Shown: one piece after another, positions 14,001-24,599 of the stretch
Position numbering within the stretch: position 1 is the stretch's first letter
How the letters are laid out: every line of letters begins with the position of its first letter
Assembly (NCBI GenBank): GCA_946800325.1
Contig: OX326956.1
Coordinates: 25,921,357-25,985,356 of the forward strand
Reading direction: 5' to 3'
Source: Luzula sylvatica
Lineage: Eukaryota; Streptophyta; Magnoliopsida; Poales; Juncaceae
Length of the DNA: 64,000 bases
Notes under the pieces: generated by a model
Told to the model about the DNA's origin: nothing
What the model saw: only the letters and a program-made list of their open reading frames with translations
Databases searched by the model: none
Position numbers and translations under genes: made by a program

Positions 14001-17000
14001 AAGAAATATGACGTGGCTCCCACTAACCTTCATGTATACACAAAGTTTCCATTCATTCCGACAATTTTATAACAGTTTATAATTTCGTCAAAACGAATTT
14101 TCCAATTCCGAGAAGTTTTTTCTAATCCATCATATGGATAGTTAAAGCGTGCATATCCTATCCCCGATTCTTATGAATCGACAAAACTGTAAGGTTGTGT
14201 CAAGTACACATCCTTTCATGAAATTTCTGTTAAGAAATTCGGTTTTGACATCCATTTTACCACATCACATAGTCATAATACGCGACAATGGAAAGCAGAA
14301 TTTTGAGAATGTGAAAGCATGGCAACATGCGAAAACGTTTCTTCATAGTCCAACTACGAATTACTTGAAACTCTTCGCTACGAGCCTCACTTTGCATATA
14401 TGCTAATTCCTATCCATGTAGGTTCTTCACCTTGAAAACCCATTCACATTTCACGGGTCTGACCCTGAAAGTAATGAAATCAAGTTATAAACTTGATAAT
14501 TTACACGGATCGAATCTCAGATTTTATGACACCTTGCCATGTTGAACCGTTACTTTTCATAGCATCCTTGTAGGATATCGAATCATCATATGATTTCGAT
14601 CTATCATCATTAGCAAGAATAAATCCGTATTTACCGACTTATGATATAGCCTACTTGATCTACGAAAAATTCCTTTGTGTGTTCGACTCGTATTCATCAA
14701 CTCCTGATAAAGTCGTGTCAACTTTCATCGGTACAATGTTCATTTTCTAGATCTCGAACTCTTTCGAGATTTATTCTACTCCCACTAGCCCGCATAGAGA
14801 TAAGCAACATCAAGTTCCAAACTTGTGCGCATCCTGTCCTCCTCTAAGACGGCATCTCTTCGAGCCATGAAAATTTCATTTTCGTCGGGATGTTAGAACT
14901 AATGCCATTTAGTTTCCTTAAGGATATATGATAAACGAATAATTTCAGATTTTGGATTGAGTTTAACCGAAACAAATTTCGAAATATACTCACATCCTCA
15001 AATATGTACAAATGACAACTTCGGAACCATTCCGATCATATCTCATATGGCGTCTTTTGTACCGATTAGAAGGTTTATGGTTCATATCTCATATGTAACC
15101 ATTCATTAGTGCCGCTGTCTCAAGGGCGTATCCCCAAAACATTTTTGGGAAATCCATGTGACTTATCATTTATCGAACCATGTCCAACATGCGTTCATTT
15201 CCTCTTTTCGGACACATCTCAATGTTCCGAATAAAGGTAATCATGAAAAGATTCCACAATCATAAATGATCATCAATACTCATAACTCAAATATCTCCTC
15301 TTCGATCCTATCGAAGTGCGTAACTCAAATACTCGCCTTCTCGATCCCATCGAAAGGGCTTTGATTTTCGTGCTTAGTCGATTTTGTATTTTGTTTTGAA
15401 ACTCTTTGAACCTTTCAAAAGTCTCCGTTTCGACACGCATTAAACATATATTACCGTATCTACTTTAACCGTCCGTAAACATAACAAAATACCGATAGCC
15501 TCCTCTTGCCTCGGAATTTATCGGAACATTTACATCTAAATGTAATTTCCAATAATTTGTTGGATCTTTCTCCAACCTTTGGAGAATGATGCCCTTTGTC
15601 ATATTGCCTAATAAATAAGTATCGCATCAATCAATCGAATCTAATTCGAATGATTCAAGCAATTCATCATATGGAATCTAGATACGCGTATCTCATTCAT
15701 ATGGCTAAGACGGCAATGCCAAAAGAAGCAATCAACTTCTAGGTTTAATCCTCCTAGGATTTCACCGTTCTTTGAGTCATTAGTTTGGACAACTCCTTGT
15801 CCGAAATTTCTGTTTGGAAAACAATTTCCCAAAATACCCTTAGACATTTATTTCTTTCGATCCCGCATTTGAATTACAAGGACATCCACGCATCTCAATG
15901 CTCTGGATTCCTCGGATGCTCCAAGCATCTCCTATTCAAATTTACATCACATCTCATGCAATTCCGGGATCGACTTATCTATCGAATGCATATGATATTC
16001 GGTCACGAAGATCAAATCTCGTACCATCAACACACGAGTGTTAATCAAAGACCCATAAGGCATCTCAAAATTAACCTACTCTTTGAGCCGTATTGAACCA
16101 TTCAACGCACTCTAGCTCTTGAAACTATTTCTTGAGCTTTGCGTTTTTCTTTCATATACACTCGAATTCTCAAAATAATTTTGAGAAATTTGCGTCTATA
16201 CATGCCACCACAAGGCACGTAATATTGTTCGATTCCTTCTTAAAGTGTATCGAACCTGGTTTTCTCTAAAGACAAAGCCTCGAGCCCAGAATCTATCATT
16301 TCCGTGTCCAACACGTTCCTTTAAGTCTAAGAACTATTCTTCGACTATCAAGGTTAATTACGGTAATTCCAGCCCAAAAGCTATCTATTATATCGATCTC
16401 ATCGATATATTTGGTGTTGCTAGAAAACATAATTCTAAACGGATGATGAAGATTAAGCTCCTAACCGTGCGTACTTAATCTATATGCTTATATGATGATT
16501 ATATGATAGTGTTATTTTATCGAATCGATAACCCTCATACCGATACGGGACTCCAAATCCATAACACTCAAGACCCATATATCACGATCCTCCCATAAGT
16601 TGCTTTGGCAGACTAGTGGGATCTCGCTATTTAGGTAGGATTATATCCAATCGCATCATATGCGACTCTTGAACCTTTTATAGGATTTCGGTGATGGATC
16701 GTATCATATACAATCCCATTTCCGTGTGTGCATCCTATCTATGCCCCGAACTTCCAATCAAGTCGGCTTTGACCATAACCCTTATTGGCTTGAACGGTTA
16801 AGTCACAACCATACTCAACGTATCGTTCAAATAAACTACTAATAAGTCGGCTTTGGCCTTAACCCTTACTAGTCCCTATTTAACGCTTGCCACCCCGTCG
16901 ATAGCTACAATAACCCATGTTAGCTTTGGCCTTAACCCATGTGAGACGTAGTACCGAACATAGTGGTTGTGAATATGGAAGGCATTTCCATGACTTAAAT

Positions 17001-18146
17001 ATTATGAGGGATCATGACATTCATGTTTCTAAATTCGTGACATAATCATATTATATCACTATCACAAGATTTTCAAAATGCATATGATTTATTTAGGGAG
17101 ACTAATTATTCTATATAATAAATTATATTATATGCTAGTATGTTTGATGCCGATCAAATCGATATAAAGAACTCAAAACTCCGAGTTTCGTAGCCAAAGT
17201 TATCGCGAAAATAAAATCAGCATCCAGAAGGGGTCACTGCGTTGAGACAGTACCAGGGAGGGGGGGGGGGGGGGGTAAAATCTACGTCCGGGTGGCCAAA
17301 AACTGCCCCCGGGGCGGCAGAAAAACAGTTTTTCAGCAGATTTCGCCGTTTCTTCCGTTTTCGCTCGTTTCTAAAACGATAAATCATTAAACTTTTTCAC
17401 GATCATTCCTAGATACTCTCAATCAACTTTTGATTGATCTCTAGTAAATTCCACTTGTGATTTTAACGAAACTTTGATTCTCTATATGTAACATCATGCA
17501 AACGGGTACGAACTTTGATAACCCGTGCGCATATCAAATATACGACTATGATTCGACCCTCGAATTGATGGCGATCGCTCTGATACCACTGTTGATAATT
17601 CACCCGTTCCCGGGTCCGCGCAGCGGTTATGACGGCCCGGTCCGGTTCCCAAAATCCAAGATCACGCCATGACTTCGAGGGTAGGATGCAATAGAAGGAT
17701 AGACGATTACCAGCGTGAAATTGATCACGCACGACGGGTTGATCGCTCGCATCCTTTCCTTCTCCGGTGTCATGTTGGTGACATGCCCGTGCGTCCCATA
17801 CCACACGTCTCCCACCGTCTTGACACGCCTCCGGTTGTCTTTCGTGCGTCCCACGTCCACACTCTTCCACAGCCAACAGTTTTGCTCCTTCGGTTTGATC
17901 ACAATCGGAGAGCCACAAGTGTCGCTCCTCTACTTGTATCCACCGTGAGTCGGAGTTCGTCGGTCGCGGATGCAACTGTCTAGACGAAGCACCGGCGAAC
18001 TTGCTTGATTAGATCGATTCTCTATACCGAGAAAAACTCCTTTTTCTCGGTCTTTCTCTCTTCACACTCTTTCACTCTCTTGAAAGATGTCTCTTTATAT
18101 TTCTGGATTATTCTGAATAATATCATTTATTGATCTGAATGATCTG

Positions 18147-18237
<91 letters not shown>

Positions 18238-19273
18238 GGAGAGAGGGAGAAACATCCTATTTATATCATATAGGATAAGGATGGGCCAAAAGGCATGTAT
18301 ATCCAATATACACTCTTTCACACAGAAAACTGCAGACACCCTTTCAATATTCTGTTGAAACGATAATATTAAATCGTCCCAACCGACTTTGAACATTCAC
18401 AAAAGTAGTAGATAATCTTATTATATTTCCAACTCAATTGGATCTGGCCCAATTGGAGTTCGGATGGGAAAGTTACGGACGTTTTACTAACTGTATGTCA
18501 AACAGTCACACCCTTTCGGTATTCCATTAAAACGACACTGATACGTCGCTCAAATGAAAAATATTTCTATATGAAAGTTCTAGATAATCTTATTATATAT
18601 CTAACACAATTTGAACCAATAAAATTGGAGTTTCCCACTAACAGTTATGCCAGTTTTACCAAACTGTTTCTTATGTCTACGGACGCGTACGTTCGTTTAT
18701 CCTTGTGTACAATTTTACGGTTGATCCGAAACTGTATTTCTTTCAAGAAATCATTTGTCCCAAGTAATATAAAAAAAAAAAAGTTGGCAAAACACATGTA
18801 ATCCGACTAGGAGCCATTTAGGAATTAGTTGGTATGGAGCCTAAGTTTTTATTCCTTCTTGCAAAACACATGTAAATCCATATATTTTTCTCTTTAATAT
18901 ATCAACAAGTCAACCAGGTATGGAAATTGCTATCCTTACTTAAAAAATATATTAAAAGAATTATAAAAAATGATGAACACACTTAATTAATGGAAAATAT
19001 AACATGCTTCCAAACACACTATGATACTCCTGATTTGTCAAGTGAGGATGTTTAATTAGATTAATTAGTTTTTTTTAATTTAAATCAATTAAAATAAATA
19101 CTGATTTGAGGATTAATCACTCCAATCAATTCATTAAAACATCATCGATTGACGCATTAAGAATATCCATGAAGAATGTAGGAGGCTCCACATATAACCC
19201 CATAATTAAATGGTTATTAACAAAAAAAACACACAATTAACGGTTAATAATATATTAAAAAAATATTTGAACA

Positions 19274-19372
<99 letters not shown>

Positions 19373-22300
19373 CATACACTAAGCTTTTCGAAAATCGTTG
19401 TATTTGTATCGTATCCTAAGCTTTTCAGTCAAATTTGAACAAATTATATGCGTTTTTCAGCAAAATTACATATTTTTCAGTGTAATTCGAGCAAATTATA
19501 AGTATTTTCAGTAAAATTTGAGCAAACTCAAGGAGATCATAAACAATTTTTTTAAAAAACCAGTGTTTCTGGCAAGAGAGTTTCAACATTTGAAGTAACA
19601 TGAAATATGTTATTTTTTTAATTTCAAAGTTTTGGAGAGTTCTATCATACAACCTTTTACAAGAATATTTTGGATATTTTAGCAATTAATTATATTTGTA
19701 AAAGAGTGTACATAAAATTTATTTTTTATAGGCATTTTTGTTTAAATGAACAACAAAAAATTTCAATTTAGTCAAACATTAATTAATAAATATATTTGAT
19801 ATCTTACTTTAAATATTTATAAATGGATAATTACTCGAAATACCTTTGAAAATGGATGTATAATAAAAAAAATAGTATATGATAGAAGCCCCCAAAGTTA
19901 TGTATTAGTATTTGCCATATGCCTGAATCCGGACGGATAGCGTCACAGGTGGTACAAAAATGCATTATCCTGGTTTATGAAAAATATGCTCGTACATCAT
20001 AACGAATCCAGGATAATTTTGACAGTGTGATGTGAAACCATTTACGATCACTTCAACCTATCGCGTTTTGTATTTTATTGTTAAATGTGATGTTAAATAC
20101 ATATATTATATATGAATAAATGAACTCGGTTGATCCCAAAAATATGTATTGAATGGACATGTATTAAATAAGTAAACATGTAGTAAACAAATACGTACTA
20201 AATAAGTAAATAATATGGGTTCAATACATAAAATATTTAAATTTGACAATTATTTTGTCCTTATCTGTTTCATTTATAATTATTTACAAACACATCAATT
20301 AATTGAAGAAATTTAAATTAATTGAAGAAATTTAAAGGAGACAGCATCAATAGATCGAGGAAATTAGCTCTCCTCACATATTATTAACAATTAACAATAG
20401 CTCGCGCAACAATTACGCGGGACCTCATATTCTTTTATTACATGTTATTAGCAATAGTCTTTTAAAAATTTGTAAGTATTATTTATGACTAAATAATACA
20501 ACACTCTTTAGTAACCTACAATGACGAATTGCAGTTAGGATTATCGAGTGCAATAGAAACACTTTGCGGCCAGGCGTTCGGAGCAAAGCAGTATCACATG
20601 GTCGGCATCTACCTTCAAAGATCATGGATCATCCTTTCTATCAGCTTCGTCATTCTCCTACCATTGTTCATCTTTGCGGCACCAATACTCGAGCTCTTCG
20701 GCCAAGACAAAACCATCTCAAACATAAGCGAAACAATTTGTCTCTGGTATTAATCAACGGTCGATCCCACAAATCTTCACACAAAATGTAGAACTAAATT
20801 AATTTATGTCGATGCAGGTACATTCCGGTGCTCTTGGGATACATCTTAGGCTGCACGCTTCAATTTTTTCTCCAATCCCAAAGCAAGAACTTTATCATTG
20901 CGTACTTTGCCGCGTTTTCAATTCCTTTTCATATCTTCCTTTCATGGTTTTTGGTTGTCCACCTCTCTTTCGGGATTCCAGGCGCAATGAGCGCATTGAT
21001 AATCTCCGTGTTGATACCAGTGATTGGCGAGTTGTTGTATATCACTTGCGGAGGTTGTCCTGACAGATGGGGGGGTTTCTCATCGAGCGCTTTTGCTGAT
21101 CTTTATCCACTCGTCAAGATCTCTCTTGCTTCTGGTGTAATGATTTGGTAATAATTTAGCTTGCCGAGACTCGTTTATTTTGTTTTCCCTTAACTACTGT
21201 CTGATTTAATTGGCACAGTCTGGAGCTTTCGTATAACTCTATACTCATATTGCTGACCGGTAATATGTTGAACGCTGAAGTTGAACTCAATGCGCTGTCC
21301 ATATGGTATGTATGCATATATGTATATCTTCAACAACTTCATACGAAATTAGATTGATCGATATCACTTTTATCAAAAATAATTATATTCTTTATATCCT
21401 TGGTAGCCTCAACATAGCGGCGTGGGACTTCATGATCGCTCTTGGTTTGTTAGGCGCGGCAGGGTACGTACTACTTTTCTTTATCGGTCTATCTCTATCA
21501 CTATCAAATGAATGTAGTTATATATGTTAATAAGTCCAAACCCAATTAATAATTATTATGTTTAATTAGCTCAATTAATTTTATGGAAAAATTTATATTA
21601 AGGAAAATAATTTTGGAAATTATTATTATTTTATTTATTTATTTTTTTTTTTTGAAAAACTAAAGAGGCGAAGCCTCTTTTAATATATTAAAGCAAAATT
21701 TAATACATTGGTGCGATTTTACATAATAAATGTAAAAAAGTAGTTTCGCAAAAATAAATTATAATTGCAAAAGTAAGATACATGCCGAGAGATGATGCTT
21801 TCGGCCATCCTTAGACGAACGCAACCTCCCTGTGCCCTTGGTTTGCCACGCTAGCTCGGATTGTCATCGAAGCCGTCACCGTCGTTGTCGCGGCCCGTCG
21901 CTCTCGGACTCGCCCCCAGACTCGCCCCAGACTCGGCCGTCGCTCTCGGCCTCGCCCCAGACTCGCCCCAGACGTCTCCCAGACTCGCCCCAGACTCGGC
22001 ACCAGCCTCGCGATTTTTCGATTTCCCTTTTTCCCTTCCCGCTTTTTCCTTTCGTCGCCCTTTTGCCTACACCCCAAAATTGGCTCGAGTTTTTGTTCTT
22101 CGAGGAGCTCCAAAATCGCCCCGATGGCGTCCTCGAACCAGCGTCCTCGAACCAGCGTCTGGCGCAGCAGATCGAATCAGCCTCGAACCAGCGCCTGAAC
22201 CAGCCTGATTCAGCCCCTTCTTGTCCCTGAAACAGCCCCGAACCAGCGCCTGTACCAGCCTCAGCAGCCTGACAGTAAGCCGCCGCAGCAGAAAAATTCA

Positions 22301-23582
22301 GCCCCTTTCTGCCCCTGATTCAGCGGCCTGATTCAGCCCCTTCTTGCCCCTTCTTCTTGCCCCTTCTCCTTGCCCCTTCTTGCGCCTTCTCCTTGCCCCT
22401 TCGTATCCGTGGAGGCGGCGGCTAGGGTTCCTTCGCGCCGTTCGTCCTTCGTCCTTCGCGCCGTTCCTTCGCGCAGCCGTTCCTGCACCATTCGTCCTTT
22501 GTCCTTCGCGTCGTTCCTTCGCGCAGCCGGCCGCGTTCCTTCGCGCCGTTCCTTCGCGTCTCCAGGAGGTGCTGCAGAGAGGAGGGGATGGAGGCGGCTA
22601 AGGTTTGCCTCCACCCCCAAAATCGCCTCTAGGAGCGGCTAGGGTTTCGCCAATTTAGGAAATTATTATTGGGCCGATTTTAATTATAAGGAAATTAGTT
22701 TAGGAAATAGTTTTAAAGCAAGGTTTGAATTTCTTGTATTTCAAGTTTATGGAGCCTATAAATATGACTTGAATGTTTATCAATAATATATCAAAAATAT
22801 CAATTAGAAAAACAAAGAAAGACTTGTAAGAGACCATTATAATTATAAGAGAGGGTTTTGTTTATTAGAAATTCATATTTGAATCTATATTTGAATCCCG
22901 TATTACCAACAATATATATGATTATTTTACAGGGTGAGGGTAGCGAATGAGCTCGGAGCAGGAGATTCAAAATTAGTAAAATTTGCAATCATTCATGTCG
23001 TGTCGACCTCATCTTTTATTGGAACGGTGCTCTTTATACTCTTCTTATTGTTCGGAGGAAAACTAGCTTACGTATTTACTGATAGTCCGGCGGTAATCGA
23101 GGCGGTTGCGGATCTATCCCCTTTTCTAGCTTTCACTATCTTATTGCAAAGTGTTCAGCCCGTGTTATCAGGTGCCTAATAATTAAATTAAAATAATAAA
23201 AATTGGTCATACACTAAGTAATAATACATGATTAACATGTGATTGATGGATATAAAATACATTTCATTTACATATGTTACAGGAGTTGCAACTGGTGCCG
23301 GCTGGCAGAAATTAGTGGCTTATGTAAATATCACGTGTTATTATTTGGTTGGAATTCCACTCGGTTTAATTTTTGGTTATTTGATTGGTTACCAATTCGA
23401 GGTAATTTTACTAATTGGTTTTCTGTCATTCATGCAATCAATTTATTTGGAATTTAATCAATTTGTAACTCATGTCCTCAAATTATATTTCGAAGGGTAT
23501 ATGGACAGGAATGCTCGTAGGTACATTGGTTCAAGCATTGGTTCTTTGCAATATTACTTGGAGAATGGACTGGGACGAACAG
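2143..23582 (+). CDS. MATE1: MATE/DETOXIFICATION efflux transporter, exons 1-8, last exon missing
   Basis: MATE-family secondary transporter, expected to export organic compounds in exchange for H+ at the plasma membrane or tonoplast; the substrate cannot be read from sequence. Exons, all with GT/AG borders and continuous frame: 2143-2403, 20535-20746, 20818-21147, 21219-21305, 21407-21463, 22933-23171, 23283-23401, 23496-23582 (1392 nt, 464 codons). Family marks are [15 protein letters not shown] after TM2, the [10 protein letters not shown] block, [14 protein letters not shown], and [13 protein letters not shown] near the end. The ATG at 2143 follows a short GA-rich leader and gives an acidic N-terminus before TM1. 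Intron 1 is 18.1 kb because of CACTA and copia insertions. Exon 9 (30 codons in MATE2, 52798-52890) is absent: the inversion breakpoint at 27939 removed it. Reading into intron 8 would add 17 codons and stop at 23634-23636. The protein resembles the DTX20-24 group more than TT12, but I give no symbol. Confidence 0.88.
2581..2745. repeat. second GGATACG-rich repeat, in intron 1
   Basis: Begins TAGAGGTGTAAACGG and runs through words such as GGATACGGTTCGGAT. It is related to the repeat at 1565-2008 on the other side of exon 1, so exon 1 is bracketed by two members of one family. It is present unchanged in the inverted copy at 34280-34444. Family assignment (hAT-like) is tentative. Confidence 0.4.
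3411..3560. repeat. TTATA minisatellite
   Basis: Near-perfect tandem TTATA/ATTAT pentamers inside the CACTA element, with slightly degenerate units to the right. Purely AT. Coding is excluded by composition. Confidence 0.8.
4994..5560 (-). pseudogene. captured DEAD-box RNA helicase fragment (RH16/DDX56-like)
   Basis: Reading the minus strand, exon-like blocks with splice borders spell a DEAD-box ATP-dependent RNA helicase. Block one (about 5560-5419) has L-I-T-T-P-A-C-I and ends V-L-I-L-D-E at a GT donor. Block two (5350-5252) opens [10 protein letters not shown], so the DEAD motif is split across the intron, and it ends with motif III M-S-A-T-S after a small frameshift. Block three (5129-4994) has [28 protein letters not shown] and then a stop. 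The order and the phrase [15 protein letters not shown] match plant RH16-type nucleolar helicases. Frameshift, stop and missing ends make it a dead fragment carried by the CACTA element. Further degenerate continuation may reach about 4550. Confidence 0.75.
6330..6740. repeat. degenerate AATATAAT satellite-like tract
   Basis: Loose repeats of AATATAATATGATATA with interspersed AATACAACAC words, inside the CACTA element. No coding sign. It resembles the tract at 3411-3600 in composition but is less regular. Confidence 0.6.
7973..8025. repeat. (CT)n microsatellite
   Basis: About 26 CT units directly upstream of a segment with plant 5'UTR character (CT-rich, then AAACCCTAG telobox words at 8222-8240). 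It probably belongs to the leader of a gene captured by the CACTA element. Confidence 0.85.
8718..9318 (+). repeat. about 2.5 tandem units containing a repeated exon border
   Basis: A unit of roughly 190-230 bp repeats. Each has a T-rich stretch, CGATTTGCTTTAATTATTTA or a close variant, the phrase TTTTTGTAATTTTGAATATT, and the splice-like TTTTGCAGGTCGTGATAGCAGCTG. Units end near 8895, 9088 and 9306. The third unit runs into the block encoding A-A-D-I-G-K, so an intron plus exon start has been tandemly multiplied inside the captured gene. Confidence 0.65.
9560..9611 (+). mobile_element. possible Helitron 3' end inside the CACTA element
   Basis: A stem CCCGCG/CGTGGG with a six-base loop is followed within about 10 bp by CTAGT, the layout of a plant Helitron terminus. 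It lies in the intron between the blocks ending near 9383 and starting at 9645. The 5' end (a TC after A) cannot be fixed, so this may be a short non-autonomous copy or chance. Confidence 0.35.
10742..11778 (-). repeat. copia 3' LTR, MATE1 copy
   Basis: 1037-bp LTR whose element-strand sequence starts TGAAAGAAATACAG and ends TTTCCAACA. It holds only a short (GA)n tract at about 11284-11299, unlike the expanded tract in its partner at 17590-18745. Apparent open frames across it are shadows: they occur on both strands of every LTR copy. Confidence 0.9.
11779..11789 (-). other. polypurine tract of copia element
   Basis: On the element strand GAGTGGGAGAC abuts the first base of the 3' LTR, as expected for plus-strand priming. 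The same tract is at 33159-33169 in the inverted copy. Confidence 0.8.
17260..17275. repeat. 16-base G homopolymer in copia leader
   Basis: An uninterrupted G16 run in the 5' leader region of the element. It falls inside 17004-17481, the only part of the element missing from the inverted and direct copies. No counterpart exists elsewhere in the window. Confidence 0.85.
17577..17588 (-). other. copia primer-binding site
   Basis: The element strand reads TGGTATCAGAGC one base inside the 5' LTR. This is the classic complement of the 3' end of plant initiator methionine tRNA. It is duplicated at 41928-41939. Confidence 0.92.
17590..18745 (-). repeat. copia 5' LTR, MATE1 copy
   Basis: About 1156 bp. 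It matches the 3' LTR end to end, with many substitutions and an expanded (GA)n tract at about 18152-18229. Its outer end is flanked by AGAAA. The direct copy is at 41941-43077. Confidence 0.9.
18152..18229. repeat. (GA)n microsatellite in the 5' LTR
   Basis: About 39 GA units, followed by interrupted GGGAGA units. The direct copy at about 42503-42577 is shorter, and the 3' LTRs carry only about eight units, so it expanded after the LTRs separated. Confidence 0.88.
19277..19366. repeat. (TA)n microsatellite
   Basis: About 45 perfect AT units in MATE1 intron 1. The copy at 43608-43636 has only about 14 units, which accounts for most of the length difference between the two direct blocks. An open frame reading Y-I-Y-I across it is an artefact. 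Confidence 0.9.
19635..19893. mobile_element. Mutator-like MITE (family copy 1)
   Basis: A 259-bp element. The ends are GAGAGTTCTATCATACA and the inverted TATGATAGAAGCCCCC. It is flanked by nine-base AAAGTTTTG (19626-19634) and AAAGTTATG (19894-19902), a duplication with one mismatch. Nine-base duplications point to a Mutator-type transposase. It is closely related to 38687-38946 and carried over to 43905-44163. Confidence 0.75.
21628..22657 (-). mobile_element. short non-autonomous LINE-derived retroposon in intron 5
   Basis: About 1.03 kb, flanked by the 13-bp duplication GGAAATTATTATT (21615-21627 and 22658-22670). On the minus strand it starts GGCGAAACCCTAGCCGC, runs through an 800-bp GC-rich part with CCCCAGACTCG and TTCGCGCCGTTC minisatellites, and ends in a tail like that of the LINE at 36872-38181: ATTAAATTTTGCTTTAATAT, a hairpin AAAGAGGC/GCCTCTTT and a poly(A). 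No reverse transcriptase is present, so it was probably moved in trans by a LINE. Open frames in the GC-rich part occur in several frames on both strands and are not credible genes. Confidence 0.75.
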
Positions 23583-24599
23583 GTACATACCAATACTAAT
23601 TACGAAATAATTTTATTACGATTAATCCTACTATAATATTTTACAAACATTTTGTCCCATCCCGATAATGCCACGTCATTTATCCCACCCATTTGGATTT
23701 CAAAATGGCGCTCAACTATAATTAATTTTTTTTTTAAGGTCCAAACTCACGCCTCTCTTCTTCATTTGTTTTATTCACGTTTCGTCCCAGAGATCCGCGC
23801 CTTCTCCTTCTCTCCCCTTCTCGCACACAATCCGTGCCTTCTCAATGGTATTTGTCCTTCTTCGCTGCATCTCCATCTAATCCCTGAAAGAGTCATGAAA
23901 GAGGGCACCATCCAGACTACCCAGCAGTGCCTCCCTCTCCCAGCGATTCTTCACGACTTCTCAGAATTTCTATATCTTTGCCTCATCTCTATTTTCCCAA
24001 CTCCTCATTTCTCATCTAGACACAATCATCTAGACACGAAGGCACAGCGGCGAAGACACAAGATACTGCTGTTTGACACGATCAGGGTCGACTAGGGTTT
24101 CCTCCCGCCTCCACCAATTGGACATGGTGATTTACGATTTTTAATCTCAAGAAGGCTTCTACGAATTCGGTACTCTAATTTTTGGTGAAAGTTGGATATT
24201 AATTCTCGATTTCGAATGGAGATTACTAATTCTTTCTTAAACCAACTTCTTTTCGATTATTCTCATATATTTCGTGTTTTTCTGGGAATTTCGTGTTATT
24301 TGACTGTTTAGTTTCATGATTTATCTGGAATTTCGTGTTTCAATTTTGGTGAAATTTGGATATTAATTCTTGATTTCGAATGTAGATTGCTAATTCTTCC
24401 TTAAACCAACTTCTTTTCGATTCTTCTCATATATTTCGTGTTTTTATGAGAATTTCGTGTTATTGACTGTTTAGTTTGCTGATTTTTCTTGAATTTCGTG
24501 TTTGTAGTTTAAGTTAGTTCGTAATTTCACTGTTAATTTCTGGAAAATCTAACCTTTTCTGTTAATTTCACTGTTAAATCTATTTTCCGCTAGGCACTA

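Larger units (their letters stand above)
11779..17576 (-). pseudogene. copia gag-pol remnant
   Basis: Minus-strand remnants of one polyprotein, broken by many stops and frameshifts. At 15847-15641 a GAG-pre-integrase block has W-H-C-R-L-S-H-M-N. At about 15200-15099 the integrase tail reads R-M-L-D-M-V-R, stop, then [17 protein letters not shown]. At about 14454-14418 the reverse transcriptase start reads C-E-W-V-F-K-V-K. At about 14002-13913 its C-terminal part reads [16 protein letters not shown]. The catalytic Y-V-D-D segment that should precede this last block is missing. The order INT before RT is diagnostic of copia. About 1.5 kb before the 3' LTR shows no recognisable domain. Confidence 0.85.
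10742..18745 (-). mobile_element. full-length Ty1/copia LTR retrotransposon, degenerate
   Basis: Complete element in reverse orientation in intron 1 of MATE1. It has a 3' LTR at 10742-11778 and a 5' LTR at 17590-18745, both TG...CA on the element strand. Its 5-bp target duplication is AGAAA (10737-10741 and 18746-18750). A primer-binding site matching initiator-Met tRNA lies next to the 5' LTR, and a purine tract next to the 3' LTR. Internal reading frames carry copia-order domains (GAG-pre-integrase, integrase, reverse transcriptase) but are full of stops. The two LTRs differ at many bases whereas the duplicated blocks differ at few, so insertion predates the duplication. Confidence 0.93.
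18746..20534. other. rest of MATE1 intron 1
   Basis: AT-rich intronic DNA after the copia element. It holds a long (TA)n run (19277-19366) and a MITE (19635-19893), and otherwise no coding sign. It ends in the acceptor GCAG directly before exon 2 at 20535. The direct copy is 43078-44804. Confidence 0.7.

Noticed and set aside
18127..18396. Open frames made of repeated Glu-Arg or Leu-Ser (also 42474-42728 and 63482-63787)
   Set aside because: They are translations of the (GA)n microsatellite. Only the MATE3 exon next to the tract is real.
19210..19419. Open frame rich in Tyr-Ile
   Set aside because: Translation of the (TA)n run; the run is much shorter in the second copy.
21811..22642. Several long GC-rich open frames on both strands in intron 5 (also 46081-46909)
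   Set aside because: Minisatellite sequence inside a retroposon bounded by a 13-bp duplication; no conserved domain, and frames differ between the two copies.
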